The position numbers and the translations under genes are program-made. From contig NZ_JACVPM010000004.1 in NCBI RefSeq assembly GCF_018881905.1, positions 40,803 through 104,802 of the forward strand: a stretch of 64,000 nt of DNA, written 5' to 3'. The DNA is from Polynucleobacter sp. MG-27-Goln-C1. GTDB lineage: Bacteria > Pseudomonadota > Gammaproteobacteria > Burkholderiales > Burkholderiaceae. Positions 1 through 10,481 of this stretch are shown one piece after another. How positions within the stretch are numbered: the stretch's first letter is position 1; each line of letters starts with the position of its first letter. The notes beneath the pieces were generated by a model, which saw only the letters and a program-made list of their open reading frames with translations, was not told the origin of the DNA and ran no database searches.

Positions 1-2261
1 CCCGGACGATTTGCCCTTTGCTCTGGCTTTGCCCCTAGGGCAGATTTAGGCGCTTCATCAGAGAGTCGCATGGTCAGCGCAATTCGCTTACGCTTTTCAT
101 CTACTTCTAGCACTTTGACCTTAACAACCTGCCCTGCCTTAACTACAGTGTGCGGATCTTTTACAAAGGTATTGGCTAGCGCGGAAATGTGGACCAGGCC
201 ATCTTGATGAACGCCAATGTCTACGAATGCGCCAAAAGCTGCAACGTTAGTCACAACACCTTCCAAAATCATATCGGCCTTAAGGTCGCTGATTTTTTCT
301 ACGCCGTCTTTAAAGGTTGCCGTAGTGAACTCAGGACGTGGATCGCGGCCTGGCTTTTCTAATTCTTTGATGATGTCGGTGACTGTTGGAACACCAAACT
401 TCTCATCGGCATATTTTTCTGGGCTGAGACCCTTCAGAATAGTTGCATCACCAATCACTTCTTTGACGCCCTTCTTGATATCTTTCAGAATCTTCTCCAC
501 CAAAGGATAGGATTCTGGGTGTACCGCTGATGCATCCAGAGGATCTTTGCCATTCATGATGCGCAAGAAACCAGCGGCCTGCTCAAAGGTCTTATCGCCT
601 AAGCGTGGCACGCTACGTAGATCCGCCCTCGTCTGAAAAGCGCCATTGCTATCTCGGTAAGTCACGATGCCCTCTGCAACGGTGCTGCTAAGACCTGAAA
701 CCCGTGCTAGCAATGGTGCTGAAGCCGTGTTCACATCCACACCAACCGCGTTTACGCAATCCTCTACAACCGCAACCAGTGACTTAGCCAACTGAGTCTG
801 CATCACATCATGCTGATACTGACCGACACCAATCGACTTCGGATCAATCTTCACTAATTCCGCCAACGGATCTTGTAATCTTCTGGCGATGGATACTGCT
901 CCGCGTAAAGACACATCCATACCAGGCAATTCTTTTGAGGCGAACTCAGAAGCTGAATAAACCGATGCACCTGCTTCTGAGACTACGATCTTGGTGAGCT
1001 TGAGCTCAGGCTTAGCTTTAATTAAATCTTGCGCTAACTTGTCAGTCTCGCGTGAAGCTGTACCGTTACCGATCGAGATTAAGGTTGCCTTATGTTTCTC
1101 AGCCAATTTCGCAAGGGTATGCAATGAACCATCCCAGTCATTCTTAGGCTGATGCGGGTAGATAACATCTGTATCGACCACCTTACCAGTAGCATCCACA
1201 ACAGCAACCTTCACACCCGTTCTCATGCCAGGGTCTAGACCAATAGTGACCTTTGGTCCTGCAGGTGCAGCTAGTAAAAGGGCTTTTAAATTACGAGCAA
1301 AGACATTAATTGCTTCAGTCTCAGAACGCTCACGCAAAGCACTCATTAGCTCGGACTCCAAATGCATGGAGCACTTAATGCGCCAAGTCCAGCGCACTGT
1401 CTCTGCCAGCCATTGGTCTGCAGGACGACCCTCATTCTTAATCTTGAATTGGTTGGCAATGCGCGACTCGCATGGATTGTGGGGCGCATCCCATTTCGGT
1501 TTTTCTTCTTCGGTATCCAGGCGCAAATTGACCATCAACATCTGTTCACGACGACCCCTAAATAAAGCCAGGGCACGATGCGAAGGGATTGCAGCAATAG
1601 GCTCGGAGTAATCGAAGTAATCCGCGAATTTCTCACCCTCTTGCTCTTTACCAGCAATGACCTTAGATTCCACAACGCCATGCTCTTGCAAATAGGTTCT
1701 CAGTGATTGCACCAAGCCAGCGTCTTCTGCAAAGCGCTCCATCAAAATCTGACGGGCACCCTCAAGAGCGGCTTTGGTATCAAGCACGCCAGGGTTCTCA
1801 CCCTGGTCGGATGTAAATGCTTCTTTAAGGTATTTAGCTGCCTCCACCTCTGGATCCAGCGTGGGGTTTGCCAACAAATCATTTGCGAGAGGCTCTAATC
1901 CGGCCTCTAAGGCTATTTGGGCTTTAGTGCGACGCTTAAGCTTATAAGGGAGATAGAGATCTTCCAGGCGCGTCTTATCCTCTGCCAACATGATGGCTTT
2001 GAGTAACTCAGGGGTCATCTTGCCCTGCTCTTCTATTGAAGAAACAATCGCCTTGCGTCGCTCTTCCAGTTCACGCAAATACCCTAGACGGTCTTCTAGT
2101 AAACGCAGCTGCGTATCGTCCAAGCCACCTGTCGCCTCTTTACGATAACGCGCAATAAAAGGAACTGTTGCACCCTCATCCATCAGCGCTATAGCGGCAG
2201 CTACTTGAGCGGGTTTAGCAGATAACTCTTGGGCAAGGCGTTGTTCAATAGATGGCAGCAT
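1..2261 (-). CDS. tex: Tex, S1-domain RNA-binding transcription accessory protein (C-terminus cut by window edge)
   Basis: Open frame from an ATG at 2261 to the left edge, about 753 codons, with no stop inside the window. The N-terminus ([13 protein letters not shown], then [15 protein letters not shown]) is the classic Tex start, and the last visible residues ([11 protein letters not shown]) are the end of the S1 RNA-binding domain. Only a low-complexity tail rich in Ala, Lys, Pro and Arg should be missing. Tex is a conserved nucleic-acid-binding protein with helix-hairpin-helix and YqgF-like modules between the N-terminal helical region and the S1 domain; its exact role in transcription is not settled. 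It lies downstream of typA in the same orientation but behind that gene's terminator, so it probably has its own promoter. Confidence 0.93.
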   Translation of the reverse strand, partial: MLPSIEQRLAQELSAKPAQVAAAIALMDEGATVPFIARYRKEATGGLDDTQLRLLEDRLGYLRELEERRKAIVSSIEEQGKMTPELLKAIMLAEDKTRLEDLYLPYKLKRRTKAQIALEAGLEPLANDLLANPTLDPEVEAAKYLKEAFTSDQGENPGVLDTKAALEGARQILMERFAEDAGLVQSLRTYLQEHGVVESKVIAGKEQEGEKFADYFDYSEPIAAIPSHRALALFRGRREQMLMVNLRLDTEEEKPKWDAPHNPCESRIANQFKIKNEGRPADQWLAETVRWTWRIKCSMHLESELMSALRERSETEAINVFARNLKALLLAAPAGPKVTIGLDPGMRTGVKVAVVDATGKVVDTDVIYPHQPKNDWDGSLHTLAKLAEKHKATLISIGNGTASRETDKLAQDLIKAKPELKLTKIVVSEAGASVYSASEFASKELPGMDVSLRGAVSIARRLQDPLAELVKIDPKSIGVGQYQHDVMQTQLAKSLVAVVEDCVNAVGVDVNTASAPLLARVSGLSSTVAEGIVTYRDSNGAFQTRADLRSVPRLGDKTFEQAAGFLRIMNGKDPLDASAVHPESYPLVEKILKDIKKGVKEVIGDATILKGLSPEKYADEKFGVPTVTDIIKELEKPGRDPRPEFTTATFKDGVEKISDLKADMILEGVVTNVAAFGAFVDIGVHQDGLVHISALANTFVKDPHTVVKAGQVVKVKVLEVDEKRKRIALTMRLSDEAPKSALGAKPEQRANRP

Positions 2262-2302
2262 GAAATAAATAATTTACTAAGGTTTTAAGAGGATTGGCAT
2301 GA

Positions 2303-2340
2303 AGGAAAAATAAGAGCCACCCAAAGGTGACTCTTATTTT
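2303..2340 (-). terminator. Intrinsic terminator after typA
   Basis: On the minus strand a 10-bp stem (AAGAGTCACC / GGTGGCTCTT, one G-U pair, 4-nt loop) is followed by an AT-rich run containing five T. It sits about 20 bp after the typA stop and separates typA from tex. Confidence 0.8.
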
Positions 2341-2360
2341 CCAACTGAAGAACTCCGCAA

Positions 2361-4178
2361 TTACTCGCGGGAAGCTTTCTTACGGTCATGCTCTTTCAAA
2401 TGACGCTTACGGATTCGTACGCTTTTCGGTGTTACTTCAACCAATTCATCATCGCTAATGAATTCAACTGCGTATTCCAAAGTCAAATCGATTGGCGTTA
2501 CCAAGCGAACCGCTTCGTCAGTACCTGAAGAGCGCACGTTGGTTAATTGCTTACCCTTAATTGGGTTCACAACCAAGTCATTGTCACGACTATGAATACC
2601 AATCACCATACCTTCGTAAACAGGGTCACCATGTTTTACGAACATACGGCCACGATCTTGCAGCTTCCAAATAGCGTAAGCAACTGCTTCGCCATCATCT
2701 TGACTGATCAATACGCCGTTATGGCGCTCACCCAAGATGCCATCCTTTGCAGGAGCATAAGAATCAAATGTATGGCTCATCAAACCGTTACCGCGAGTCA
2801 TAGTCATGAAATCGCCTTGGAAGCCGATCAAACCACGTGCAGGAATGCGGTACTCAAGACGGGTACGACCTTTTCCGTCGCTGACCATATCCTGCAACTC
2901 ACCCTTACGCTTACCCAAGTCTTCCATCACGGAACCTTGAGTAGCATCTTCTACGTCAACCGTTAAGTTCTCGTACGGCTCCATCTTGACGCCATTCTCT
3001 TCGTGGAACACTACGCGTGGACGGGAAACCGCCATCTCATAGCCTTCACGACGCATGGTTTCAACCAAAATCGTCAAATGCAACTCACCACGGCCGGACA
3101 CTTCAAATACGGTGTCATCGTCAGTCTCTTTAACGCGCAAGGCCATGTTGGCTTTCAACTCACGATCAAGACGCTCACGAATTTGGCGGCTGGTAACAAA
3201 CTTACCTTCACGACCAGCTAATGGGCTCGTGTTCACCATGAAGTTCATGGTTAAAGTAGGCTCATCAATCTTGAGCATTGGCAATGGATCTGGTTTATCA
3301 ACCGCGCAAACCGTTGTACCGATTGCCAACTCTTCAATACCGTTAATGAGAGCGATATCACCAGCAAATGCCTCTTCTACGATTTCGCGTTCGAGACCTT
3401 TAAATTTCAATACCTGGTTGATACGACCTTTGAATGGCACGCCATCAGGACCGTTCATGCAGACTACTTCCATGCCTGACTTCACACGTCCACGGTTAAT
3501 ACGGCCAACACCAATCTTACCGACATAGCTGTTGTAATCGATTGAAGAAATCTGGAACTGCAAAGGGCCATCTGGATCGTCATCACGTACAGGTACGTAT
3601 TTCAGAACAGCGTCAAACAATGGGCGCATATCGCCTTCACGCACATCTTCTGTAGTGCCTGCATAGCCGTTCAAGCCTGATGCATAGATGATTGGGAAGT
3701 CGAGCTGCTCTTCTGTAGCACCTAGCTTGTCAAACAATTCAAAAGTCGCATTGATCACATAGTCACAACGTGCGCCTGGACGGTCAACCTTGTTGATCAC
3801 AACAATCGGCTTCAAACCGAGAGCCAAGGCTTTCTTGGTTACGAAACGAGTTTGTGGCATTGGGCCTTCAACCGCGTCAACCAAGAGCAATACACCGTCA
3901 ACCATGGAGAGCACACGCTCTACTTCACCACCGAAGTCGGCGTGTCCTGGTGTGTCTACGATGTTGATGTGTGTGCCGTCATACTCCACCGCACAGTTCT
4001 TGGACAAAATAGTAATGCCACGCTCTTTTTCCAAGTCGTTTGAGTCCATGACGCGTTCGGTCATTTTTTCATTAGAACGGAATGTGCCTGCTTGGCGCAA
4101 GAGTTGGTCAACCAAAGTAGTTTTACCGTGGTCAACGTGGGCGATGATGGCGATATTACGAAGTGCGCGTTTAGTCAT
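2361..4178 (-). CDS. typA: Ribosome-associated GTPase TypA/BipA
   Basis: A 605-aa translational GTPase of normal family length. The G1 loop AHVDHGKT is at residues 13-20, DTPGH (G3) at about 74-78 and NKVD (G4) at about 128-131. The EF-G-like domains and the TypA-specific C-terminal domain follow ([16 protein letters not shown], then the end in [11 protein letters not shown]). TypA binds 70S ribosomes and supports ribosome assembly and growth under stress such as cold. It lies 53 bp after truB and is the last gene of the rimP-truB block, or has its own promoter in that gap. Large ORFs on the opposite strand are shadows of this gene. Confidence 0.97.
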   Translation of the reverse strand: MTKRALRNIAIIAHVDHGKTTLVDQLLRQAGTFRSNEKMTERVMDSNDLEKERGITILSKNCAVEYDGTHINIVDTPGHADFGGEVERVLSMVDGVLLLVDAVEGPMPQTRFVTKKALALGLKPIVVINKVDRPGARCDYVINATFELFDKLGATEEQLDFPIIYASGLNGYAGTTEDVREGDMRPLFDAVLKYVPVRDDDPDGPLQFQISSIDYNSYVGKIGVGRINRGRVKSGMEVVCMNGPDGVPFKGRINQVLKFKGLEREIVEEAFAGDIALINGIEELAIGTTVCAVDKPDPLPMLKIDEPTLTMNFMVNTSPLAGREGKFVTSRQIRERLDRELKANMALRVKETDDDTVFEVSGRGELHLTILVETMRREGYEMAVSRPRVVFHEENGVKMEPYENLTVDVEDATQGSVMEDLGKRKGELQDMVSDGKGRTRLEYRIPARGLIGFQGDFMTMTRGNGLMSHTFDSYAPAKDGILGERHNGVLISQDDGEAVAYAIWKLQDRGRMFVKHGDPVYEGMVIGIHSRDNDLVVNPIKGKQLTNVRSSGTDEAVRLVTPIDLTLEYAVEFISDDELVEVTPKSVRIRKRHLKEHDRKKASRE

Positions 4179-4231
4179 GTGAAGCTTCTGAAGTTAAGAA
4201 TAAGGTTAATAAACAAAGGGGTTAAATGGAT

Positions 4232-5143
4232 TTAATGTGCCGAAGAAATCAAGCGCTTAGGATGTAGAACCCCAGAGCGCCAATCTCCAGTACCAATAAA
4301 GTTATGCGGAGCAGCGGTTGCACGATAGATACGCACTAGCGCCTCTATCGAAGGTAAATTGAGTGGGACTCGTTGACCCATCTCCAAACGTTTTGCTTGT
4401 TGCTCATCCACAGTTAAGTGCGGCAATGTCTGCAAAAGTGCGTCGACTGGCAAGATATAGCTTGAACTATCTTGTAAGCCTTTTTGAATGGATTCGATAG
4501 TGAATGACTGATCGAGAGTGAGGTGGCCTACTTCAGTGCGGCGCAGGCCAACTAAATGGGCGCCACATCCTAATGCCTTACCAATATCTTCCGCCAATAC
4601 GCGAATGTAAGTGCCTTTGCTACAACTCACTTCTAAAGTGGCTTCTGGCCAATTGACATTAGTCCAACGAATTGCATGAATCGTGATATCTCGTGGTGCG
4701 CGCTCTAATTCAACACCAGCACGAGCATATTCATATAAAGGTTTGCCATCACGCTTGAGCGCGGAATACATTGGTGGAACCTGACTGATTGGACCGCTAA
4801 AAGCTGGCAACAAAGAATCTAATGCCACTTTAATAGCAGCATCATCTGCAAATACAGGCACAGGTAGCTCTTCAATCACGAGACCTTCAGCATCACCGGT
4901 GTCAGTACGCTGACCGAATTTCACTTGAGCGATATAGGTTTTATCAGCTTCCAATAAATCCTGAGAGTACTTAGTTGCTTCACCCAAGCAAATCGGGAGT
5001 AAGCCAGTAGCCATTGGATCTAAGGTGCCAGTGTGTCCTGCTTTTTCTGCATTGAAGGCACGCTTCACGGCAGTGACTGCGCCTTGCGAGCTCATGCCAG
5101 CAGGTTTATCAAGCAAGACAACGCCATCGATACGTACAGACAT
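4232..5143 (-). CDS. truB: tRNA pseudouridine(55) synthase TruB
   Basis: A 303-aa enzyme that makes pseudouridine 55 in the T-loop of tRNAs. The catalytic motif GHTGTLDPMATGLLP is at residues 36-50, with Asp42 as the nucleophile. KGTYIRVLAEDIG and the GCGAHLVGLRRTEVG segment are also typical. The C-terminal part is a PUA-like region that binds the acceptor stem. It starts 6 bp after the rbfA stop, so the two are co-transcribed and probably translationally coupled. Confidence 0.97.
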   Translation of the reverse strand: MSVRIDGVVLLDKPAGMSSQGAVTAVKRAFNAEKAGHTGTLDPMATGLLPICLGEATKYSQDLLEADKTYIAQVKFGQRTDTGDAEGLVIEELPVPVFADDAAIKVALDSLLPAFSGPISQVPPMYSALKRDGKPLYEYARAGVELERAPRDITIHAIRWTNVNWPEATLEVSCSKGTYIRVLAEDIGKALGCGAHLVGLRRTEVGHLTLDQSFTIESIQKGLQDSSSYILPVDALLQTLPHLTVDEQQAKRLEMGQRVPLNLPSIEALVRIYRATAAPHNFIGTGDWRSGVLHPKRLISSAH

Positions 5144-5149
5144 AGCTAT

Positions 5150-5518
5150 TTACGCGTTCTCGTCTTTGCGATCACTATCCACTGCTTGATCAATTAAGCG
5201 AGACATTTCAATGCCGTGCTCAATAGAACTGTCATAGTGGAAATGCAAGGTTGGCACAGTATGAATGTGCAAACGTTTAAACAATAAGGAATGCAAGTAG
5301 CCTGCCTTGTCCTGCAAAGCCTTCAATGCCACTTCAGGCTCAGCACCTAAGACGGTAAAGAAGACTTTTGCATGAGCCAAATCTGGCGTGAGTTCAATAC
5401 TTTGTAAAGTAATCAAACCTAGACTTGGGCTACGCAATTCACGAGGAATCAGCTCAGCCAGGTCTCGCTGAATTTGATCGGCAAGACGCTGGTTACGATG
5501 AGGACTAGTTTTATGCAT
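5150..5518 (-). CDS. rbfA: 30S ribosome-binding factor RbfA
   Basis: A 122-aa KH-fold protein of normal length that acts in late maturation of the 30S subunit and 16S rRNA 5' end and in cold adaptation. The family signatures [17 protein letters not shown], the central AKVFFTVLG strand and the [19 protein letters not shown] end are all present. It lies 14 bp after infB and 6 bp before truB, the conserved bacterial order. Confidence 0.96.
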   Translation of the reverse strand: MHKTSPHRNQRLADQIQRDLAELIPRELRSPSLGLITLQSIELTPDLAHAKVFFTVLGAEPEVALKALQDKAGYLHSLLFKRLHIHTVPTLHFHYDSSIEHGIEMSRLIDQAVDSDRKDENA

Positions 5519-5532
5519 TAACTGGGTAGCTC

Positions 5533-8325
5533 TTAAAGAGTTCTAGCGACTTCAGTAACTTCAAACGCTTCAAGTTGATCGCCTTCTTTGATGTCGTTGT
5601 AGCCTTTTAATGACAGACCACACTCAACACCGGCGCGAACTTCTTTCGCATCATCTTTAAAGCGCTTCAGAGAATCCAGCTCACCAGTCCAGATCACTAC
5701 GTTTTCACGCAAGAGACGAACACTAGATGTGCGCTTAACAACACCATCGAGTACCAAGCAACCAGCAATAGCGCCAACTTTAGATACCAAGAAGACTTGA
5801 CGAATCTCCACCATACCGGTGATTTCTTCTTTCTTATCTGGTGTCAACATGCCGCTTAAAGCTGCTTTTACTTCATCTACAGCGTCATAAATAATGTTGT
5901 GATAACGAATATCGACACCATTGTTCTCAGCTAACTTACGTGCTGCACCATCCGCACGAGAGTTAAAGCCAATAATGACTGCCTTAGAAGCAACCGCTAA
6001 GTTAACGTCAGTCTCAGTAATGCCACCCACTGCTGCGTGAACGATTTGAACCTTCACCTCTGCAGTAGATAGTTTTTGCAATGACTGTGATAACGCTTCT
6101 TGAGAGCCTTGTACGTCCGCCTTGATGATCAATGGCAACAACTTCGCTTCAATCGCGCCCTCTTCCATGTTTTCCATCATGGTTTCGAGTTTGAATGCTT
6201 GCTGTTTAGCCAACTTCACATCACGGAACTTACCTTGACGGAAGAGTGCGATCTCACGTGCTTTACGCTCATCAGGAACAACTTGTACTGACTCACCAGC
6301 TGCAGGAACTTCGGATAAACCTTGGATCTCTACAGGGATAGATGGGCCAGCTTCGTTACATGGCTTGCCGTTTTCATCCAACATCGCACGAACGCGACCG
6401 TAGGTTGAACCCGCCAACAACATATCGCCACGCTTGAGCGTGCCAGACTGAACCAAAATAGTGGCAACAGGACCGCGACCTTTATCCAAACGCGCCTCAA
6501 TAACGAGACCTTGCGCAGGAGCATCTTTCGCTGCCTTGAGTTCCAAAATTTCTGCTTGTAAGAGTACGTTCTCAAGCAAGGCATCAATGCCGTCACCTGT
6601 TTTAGCAGAGACGCCAATAAATGGCACATCACCACCGTACTCCTCTGGAACTACTTGCTCAGCAACTAACTCAGTTTTAACGCGCTCTAAGTTCGCTTCT
6701 GGTTTATCAATCTTATTAATTGCTACAACAATTGGAACGCCACCAGCTACTGCGTGAGCAATAGCTTCCTTGGTTTGTGGCATCACACCGTCATCGGCTG
6801 CAACAACCAAGATCACGATATCCGTTGCCTTAGCACCACGAGCACGCATTGCCGTAAAGGCTTCGTGACCCGGAGTATCCAGGAAGGTAATCATGCCGCG
6901 TGGGGTTTCAACGTGATAAGCGCCGATGTGCTGAGTAATACCACCGGCTTCGCCAGTAGCAACCTTAGCTGCTCGAATCTTATCGAGTAAAGATGTTTTA
7001 CCGTGGTCAACGTGGCCCATCACCGTAACTACTGGTGGACGTGGCAGTAACTCTGCATCGTGACCAGCAATACCGAGATCTAAATCTGGATCATCCAACT
7101 TAGCAGCATGGGCTGTATGGCCCATTTCTTCTACGATGATCATTGCAGTATCTTGATCCAAGATCTGGTTGATTGTCACCATCTGACCCATGCCCATCAA
7201 GAGCTTGATAACTTCCGCACTCTTCACGGCCATTGCATGAGCTAACTCTGCAACAGTAATGGTTTCCGGAACATTGACATCGCGCACAATAGCTTCAGTA
7301 GGTACCTGGAAATTGGTATCGACATTGGCCTCAGCAATTTGACGTTGTTTTCTTCTGCCGCCACCTGAACGCCAACCATTGATGCCACCAGAACTATCAC
7401 CGCGAGTCTTAATGCCACCCGGCTTCTTGGCACCTTCTTCTTGCCAAGTAGATGAAGTCTCAGCAGACTTAATGGTTTTGCCACCAACCTTAGCAACTGC
7501 TTTTTTCTTGTCATCCGCACCTTCAGCCTTAGCAGGCTTGTGCAAGGTGCCTTTTTTAGCTTCTTCAGCAGCAATTTCACTTGGTGCTTTGAGAACACGT
7601 GCGGGCGCACTCATCATGTCGCGAATCGCCAAAGCCTCAGCTTCAGCAGCGGCACGACGTTTTGTAATATCAGCTAACTGTGCCTTATTCGCATCCGCTA
7701 TGTCTTTGGCAGCTTTATCAGCTTGAGCTTTCTTGTCGGCAGCTTTTGCAGCAGCCTCTTTGGCAACAGAAGCGTCATCATCTGACTTGGCTGCTTTCTC
7801 AACAACAGGCGCAACTGCACTTGCAGCAGCTAAAGCATCAGCTTCTTTTTGGCGAGCATCTTCTGCCGCTTTCATTTCCGCTTCTTGACGAGCCAACAAC
7901 TCAGCTTGACGTGTCGCTTCAGCTGCGCGTTTTTCTAACTCTTCAGCAGAAAGGATTGGTTTAGCAGGCTCTGCAGGGGCAACTTCTTTGACCGCTGGAG
8001 CTGGAGTCTCTTCAGGAGCTTTATCTCCCGCTTTAACTAGCACGCGCTTTTTACGAACCTCAACCTGAACGGTACGAGTGCGTCCAGCAGAGTCTGCCTG
8101 ACGAATCTCTGAGTTTTCGCGCTTGATTAAAGTAATCTTTTTACGACTACCTGTATCCGCACTGCCATGCTCTTTTTGCAAATGCTCAAGCAGGACAGTT
8201 TTGTCCTTTTCGGTAATGCTGTCGTCCTCAGAACCTTTTTCGATACCGGCCGCCTTCAATTGCTCCAGAAGGTCTGGCGCGGTACGTTTTAATTCTTTAG
8301 CGAGTACTTTTACTGTTGTTGCCAT
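5533..8325 (-). CDS. infB: Translation initiation factor IF-2
   Basis: A 930-aa IF-2 with the long N-terminal extension usual in betaproteobacteria. Residues 1-50 are an IF2_N domain; about 100-300 is a low-complexity Ala/Lys/Glu linker, probably coiled; about 345-400 is a second IF2_N domain. The GTPase carries GHVDHGKT at 437-444, DTPGH and NKID motifs, followed by domains II-IV that bind fMet-tRNA. It places initiator tRNA on the 30S subunit and promotes subunit joining. It lies 13 bp after nusA. The linker explains several spurious ORFs on both strands. Confidence 0.98.
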   Translation of the reverse strand: MATTVKVLAKELKRTAPDLLEQLKAAGIEKGSEDDSITEKDKTVLLEHLQKEHGSADTGSRKKITLIKRENSEIRQADSAGRTRTVQVEVRKKRVLVKAGDKAPEETPAPAVKEVAPAEPAKPILSAEELEKRAAEATRQAELLARQEAEMKAAEDARQKEADALAAASAVAPVVEKAAKSDDDASVAKEAAAKAADKKAQADKAAKDIADANKAQLADITKRRAAAEAEALAIRDMMSAPARVLKAPSEIAAEEAKKGTLHKPAKAEGADDKKKAVAKVGGKTIKSAETSSTWQEEGAKKPGGIKTRGDSSGGINGWRSGGGRRKQRQIAEANVDTNFQVPTEAIVRDVNVPETITVAELAHAMAVKSAEVIKLLMGMGQMVTINQILDQDTAMIIVEEMGHTAHAAKLDDPDLDLGIAGHDAELLPRPPVVTVMGHVDHGKTSLLDKIRAAKVATGEAGGITQHIGAYHVETPRGMITFLDTPGHEAFTAMRARGAKATDIVILVVAADDGVMPQTKEAIAHAVAGGVPIVVAINKIDKPEANLERVKTELVAEQVVPEEYGGDVPFIGVSAKTGDGIDALLENVLLQAEILELKAAKDAPAQGLVIEARLDKGRGPVATILVQSGTLKRGDMLLAGSTYGRVRAMLDENGKPCNEAGPSIPVEIQGLSEVPAAGESVQVVPDERKAREIALFRQGKFRDVKLAKQQAFKLETMMENMEEGAIEAKLLPLIIKADVQGSQEALSQSLQKLSTAEVKVQIVHAAVGGITETDVNLAVASKAVIIGFNSRADGAARKLAENNGVDIRYHNIIYDAVDEVKAALSGMLTPDKKEEITGMVEIRQVFLVSKVGAIAGCLVLDGVVKRTSSVRLLRENVVIWTGELDSLKRFKDDAKEVRAGVECGLSLKGYNDIKEGDQLEAFEVTEVARTL

Positions 8326-8338
8326 GCACTACTTCCTC

Positions 8339-9820
8339 TCATGAAGTAAACCAATGTTCGCGCGCTTTCATGATGAGCGTTTTCGCGGTTTCTTCGTCAA
8401 TTTGTGTCGCCTCAACTAGCTCATCAACAGCCAGTTCAGCTAAGTCGTCACGTGTGTGAACTTGATTGTCAGCAAGCTTGGCAACCAACTCAGTAGTCAT
8501 TCCCTCGAGGGAACGTAAATCTTGTGAGACTTCGCCAACGCGCTCTTCTTTAGCCAATTCCATGGTCAAGAGGGAGTCACGCGCACGAGTACGCAATTCA
8601 TTTACTGTGTCTTCATCGAAAGAATCGATTTCTAACATTTCAGAAAGAGGTACATATGCAACCTCTTCCAGTGTGTTGAAACCTTCTTCAATCAAGATGT
8701 CAGCAACTTCTTGGTCAACGTCCAATTTGTCCATGAACAATTGACGTACAGAAGCAGCTTCTTTTTCAGTTTTCTCAGCAGACTCTTCTGGAGTCATGAT
8801 GTTGATCTGCCAACCAGTCAATTCGCTAGCTAAGCGAACGTTCTGTCCGCTGCGGCCAATCGCGATTGCCAAGTTCTCTTCATCAACCACCACATCCATG
8901 GCGTGACGCTCTTCGTCAACCACGATAGAAGATACTTGAGCTGGAGCCAGGGCACCAATTACAAACTGCGCTGGATCTTCAGACCACAATACGATGTCCA
9001 CTGCTTCGCCAGCTACTTCGTTACGAACTGCGGTAACGCGTGTACCACGAACGCCAACGCAAGTACCGATTGGATCGATACGCTTGTCATAAGTAATCAC
9101 GGCAATTTTTGCGCGGATACCAGGGTCACGAGCTGCGCCCTTAATCTCTAATAAACCTTGCTCCATCTCTGGAACTTCGTTCTCAAACAACTTGATCAAG
9201 AAATCAGGGCAAGTGCGTGAGAGTTCAATCTGTGGGCCACGGGCTTCACGATCTACCTTCAGGATGTAGGCACGAACGCGGTCACCAGAACGGAGGTTCT
9301 CTTTTGGAATCATTTGATCGCGGCGCAACAATGCTTCGACACGGCCAGATTCAATAATCAAACCATTCTTGTCAGCACGCTTCACGGTACCGGTCATGAC
9401 TTTTTCACCACGCTCAAGGTAGTCGTTCAAAATCTGCTCGCGCTCAGCATCACGAATGCGCTGCAAGATCACTTGCTTAGCGGCTTGTGCACCGATACGG
9501 CCAAAGGCTAAAGATTCGATTTGCTCTTCGATGAATTCGCCAACTTCCATGTCAGGAAATTGCTCGAGCGCTTCAAAATGGAGGATTTCTTTATCCGGCT
9601 CTTGGAGACCCGCTTCATCAGGAACAACCAACCAGCGACGGAAGGTTTCGTATTCACCAGACTCGCGATCAATCGATACACGAATATCCACATCTTCTGT
9701 CGGATAACGTTTCTTAGTGGCTGATGCCAACGCCATTTCTAGCGCCTCAAACACAATCGCTTGATCTACGTTCTTTTCACGCGCTAAGGCGTCTGCCAAC
9801 ATGAGAACTTCTCGGCTCAT
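8339..9820 (-). CDS. nusA: Transcription termination/antitermination factor NusA
   Basis: A 493-aa protein of the same length as the E. coli one. The order is an N-terminal RNA-polymerase-binding domain ([18 protein letters not shown]), an S1 domain ([19 protein letters not shown]), two KH domains ([42 protein letters not shown]) and two C-terminal acidic repeats that start near residue 370. NusA modulates pausing, intrinsic termination and antitermination. Its ATG overlaps the rimP stop by 4 bp (ATGA), indicating translational coupling. The hairpin leader upstream of rimP is a natural target for autoregulation. Confidence 0.98.
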   Translation of the reverse strand: MSREVLMLADALAREKNVDQAIVFEALEMALASATKKRYPTEDVDIRVSIDRESGEYETFRRWLVVPDEAGLQEPDKEILHFEALEQFPDMEVGEFIEEQIESLAFGRIGAQAAKQVILQRIRDAEREQILNDYLERGEKVMTGTVKRADKNGLIIESGRVEALLRRDQMIPKENLRSGDRVRAYILKVDREARGPQIELSRTCPDFLIKLFENEVPEMEQGLLEIKGAARDPGIRAKIAVITYDKRIDPIGTCVGVRGTRVTAVRNEVAGEAVDIVLWSEDPAQFVIGALAPAQVSSIVVDEERHAMDVVVDEENLAIAIGRSGQNVRLASELTGWQINIMTPEESAEKTEKEAASVRQLFMDKLDVDQEVADILIEEGFNTLEEVAYVPLSEMLEIDSFDEDTVNELRTRARDSLLTMELAKEERVGEVSQDLRSLEGMTTELVAKLADNQVHTRDDLAELAVDELVEATQIDEETAKTLIMKAREHWFTS

Positions 9821-10308
9821 GACTTTCTTCCTTTGAAATCAATAACAGGGACCAACCGAGTCTTATCGACCTCGGCTAAAGAAAACTCCAATTGAGATTC
9901 AGTGCCATCAGCACCTTCAAACAACAAACCAAATTTCGCATCGGGCGAGTCCAACTCACCACTCAGCAAACCTTGCAACACACCACGAAACTTCTTGCGA
10001 TCACCAGCGGCAACACGCAACTTCAAATCCACTTCCATTCCGGAAAAGCGCTCGTAATCAGCCGCGGACTTCACAGGGCGATCCAGACCAGGAGAGGAAA
10101 TCTCTAGACGCTCAAAGGGAATGTTTTCCACTGGCAATGTATAGCTCAGTTGGTGACTTACCTTTTCGCAATCCTGGACGTTAATCAGGCGCTCGTAATC
10201 CGGGTTTTCAATCGTGACACGCAGCAAACCTCCGGCTTCACGCTCGATATCGACTAGCGTGTACCCTAGGTTTTCTACTTCTGCAGAAATAATCCGCTGA
10301 TCTTTCAC
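9817..10308 (-). CDS. rimP: Ribosome maturation factor RimP
   Basis: A 30S assembly factor of about 163 aa with the family motifs [20 protein letters not shown] and ISSPGLDRP. The longest frame begins at a GTG at 10314, but the Shine-Dalgarno GAAGG (about 10315-10319) is almost touching that codon. The second GTG, at 10308, is 6 nt from GAAGG, so I choose it. It is the first gene of the rimP-nusA-infB-rbfA-truB operon and overlaps nusA by 4 bp. Confidence 0.93.
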   Translation of the reverse strand: MKDQRIISAEVENLGYTLVDIEREAGGLLRVTIENPDYERLINVQDCEKVSHQLSYTLPVENIPFERLEISSPGLDRPVKSAADYERFSGMEVDLKLRVAAGDRKKFRGVLQGLLSGELDSPDAKFGLLFEGADGTESQLEFSLAEVDKTRLVPVIDFKGRKS

Positions 10309-10332
10309 GAACACCCTTCAATCCAAAACGGC

Positions 10333-10358
10333 AAAAAAAAATGGGCTTCAAAGCCCAT
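10333..10358 (-). terminator. Strong intrinsic terminator just upstream of rimP
   Basis: An 8-bp perfect stem ATGGGCTT / AAGCCCAT with a 2-nt spacer, followed on the minus strand by eight T. It is either the rluB terminator or the attenuator of the rimP operon, and could be both. Confidence 0.85.
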
Positions 10359-10442
10359 ATTCTCGAAATTCAGAACAGGCCGACTTACGTTGATCGCAAC
10401 ATCAGTCGGTAACAACTCAAAACAGCAGCGAACTGCTGTAAG
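10333..10442 (-). promoter_or_regulatory. Structured leader of the rimP-nusA-infB operon (candidate attenuator)
   Basis: Read on the minus strand. A predicted start near 10442 is followed by three stem-loops. Stem 1 is ACAGCAG-TTCG-CTGCTGT (10422-10439), with a TTCG tetraloop and a short T run. Stem 2 is CCGACT/AGTCGG with an inner GTTG-CGAT-CAAC (10380-10409). Stem 3 is an intrinsic terminator (10333-10358). rimP begins about 25 bp later, so any operon transcript from the upstream promoter must read through it. Stem 1 may also end rluB transcripts. The structures are read directly from the sequence; the attenuation function is inferred. Confidence 0.6.
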
Positions 10443-10448
10443 ACCAAA

Positions 10449-10454
10449 ATTATA
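10449..10454 (-). promoter_or_regulatory. -10 element of the probable rimP-operon promoter
   Basis: A perfect TATAAT on the minus strand, just after rluB. No good -35 is seen: the best is TTGATG with a 19-bp spacer, partly inside the rluB 3' end. It is the only consensus-like -10 in the 167-bp rluB-rimP gap. Confidence 0.5.
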
Positions 10455-10481
10455 GCCGATTTAGAGGAAAACTCATCAAAA

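Noticed and set aside
2547..4182. Several long plus-strand frames opposite typA
   Set aside because: They mirror a conserved GTPase gene on the minus strand, have no family motifs, and are shadows of it.
7242..7964. Frames on both strands inside the IF-2 linker region, including a Gln/Leu-rich one
   Set aside because: The low-complexity Ala/Lys/Glu linker of infB gives open frames on both strands; no independent start signals or known domains.
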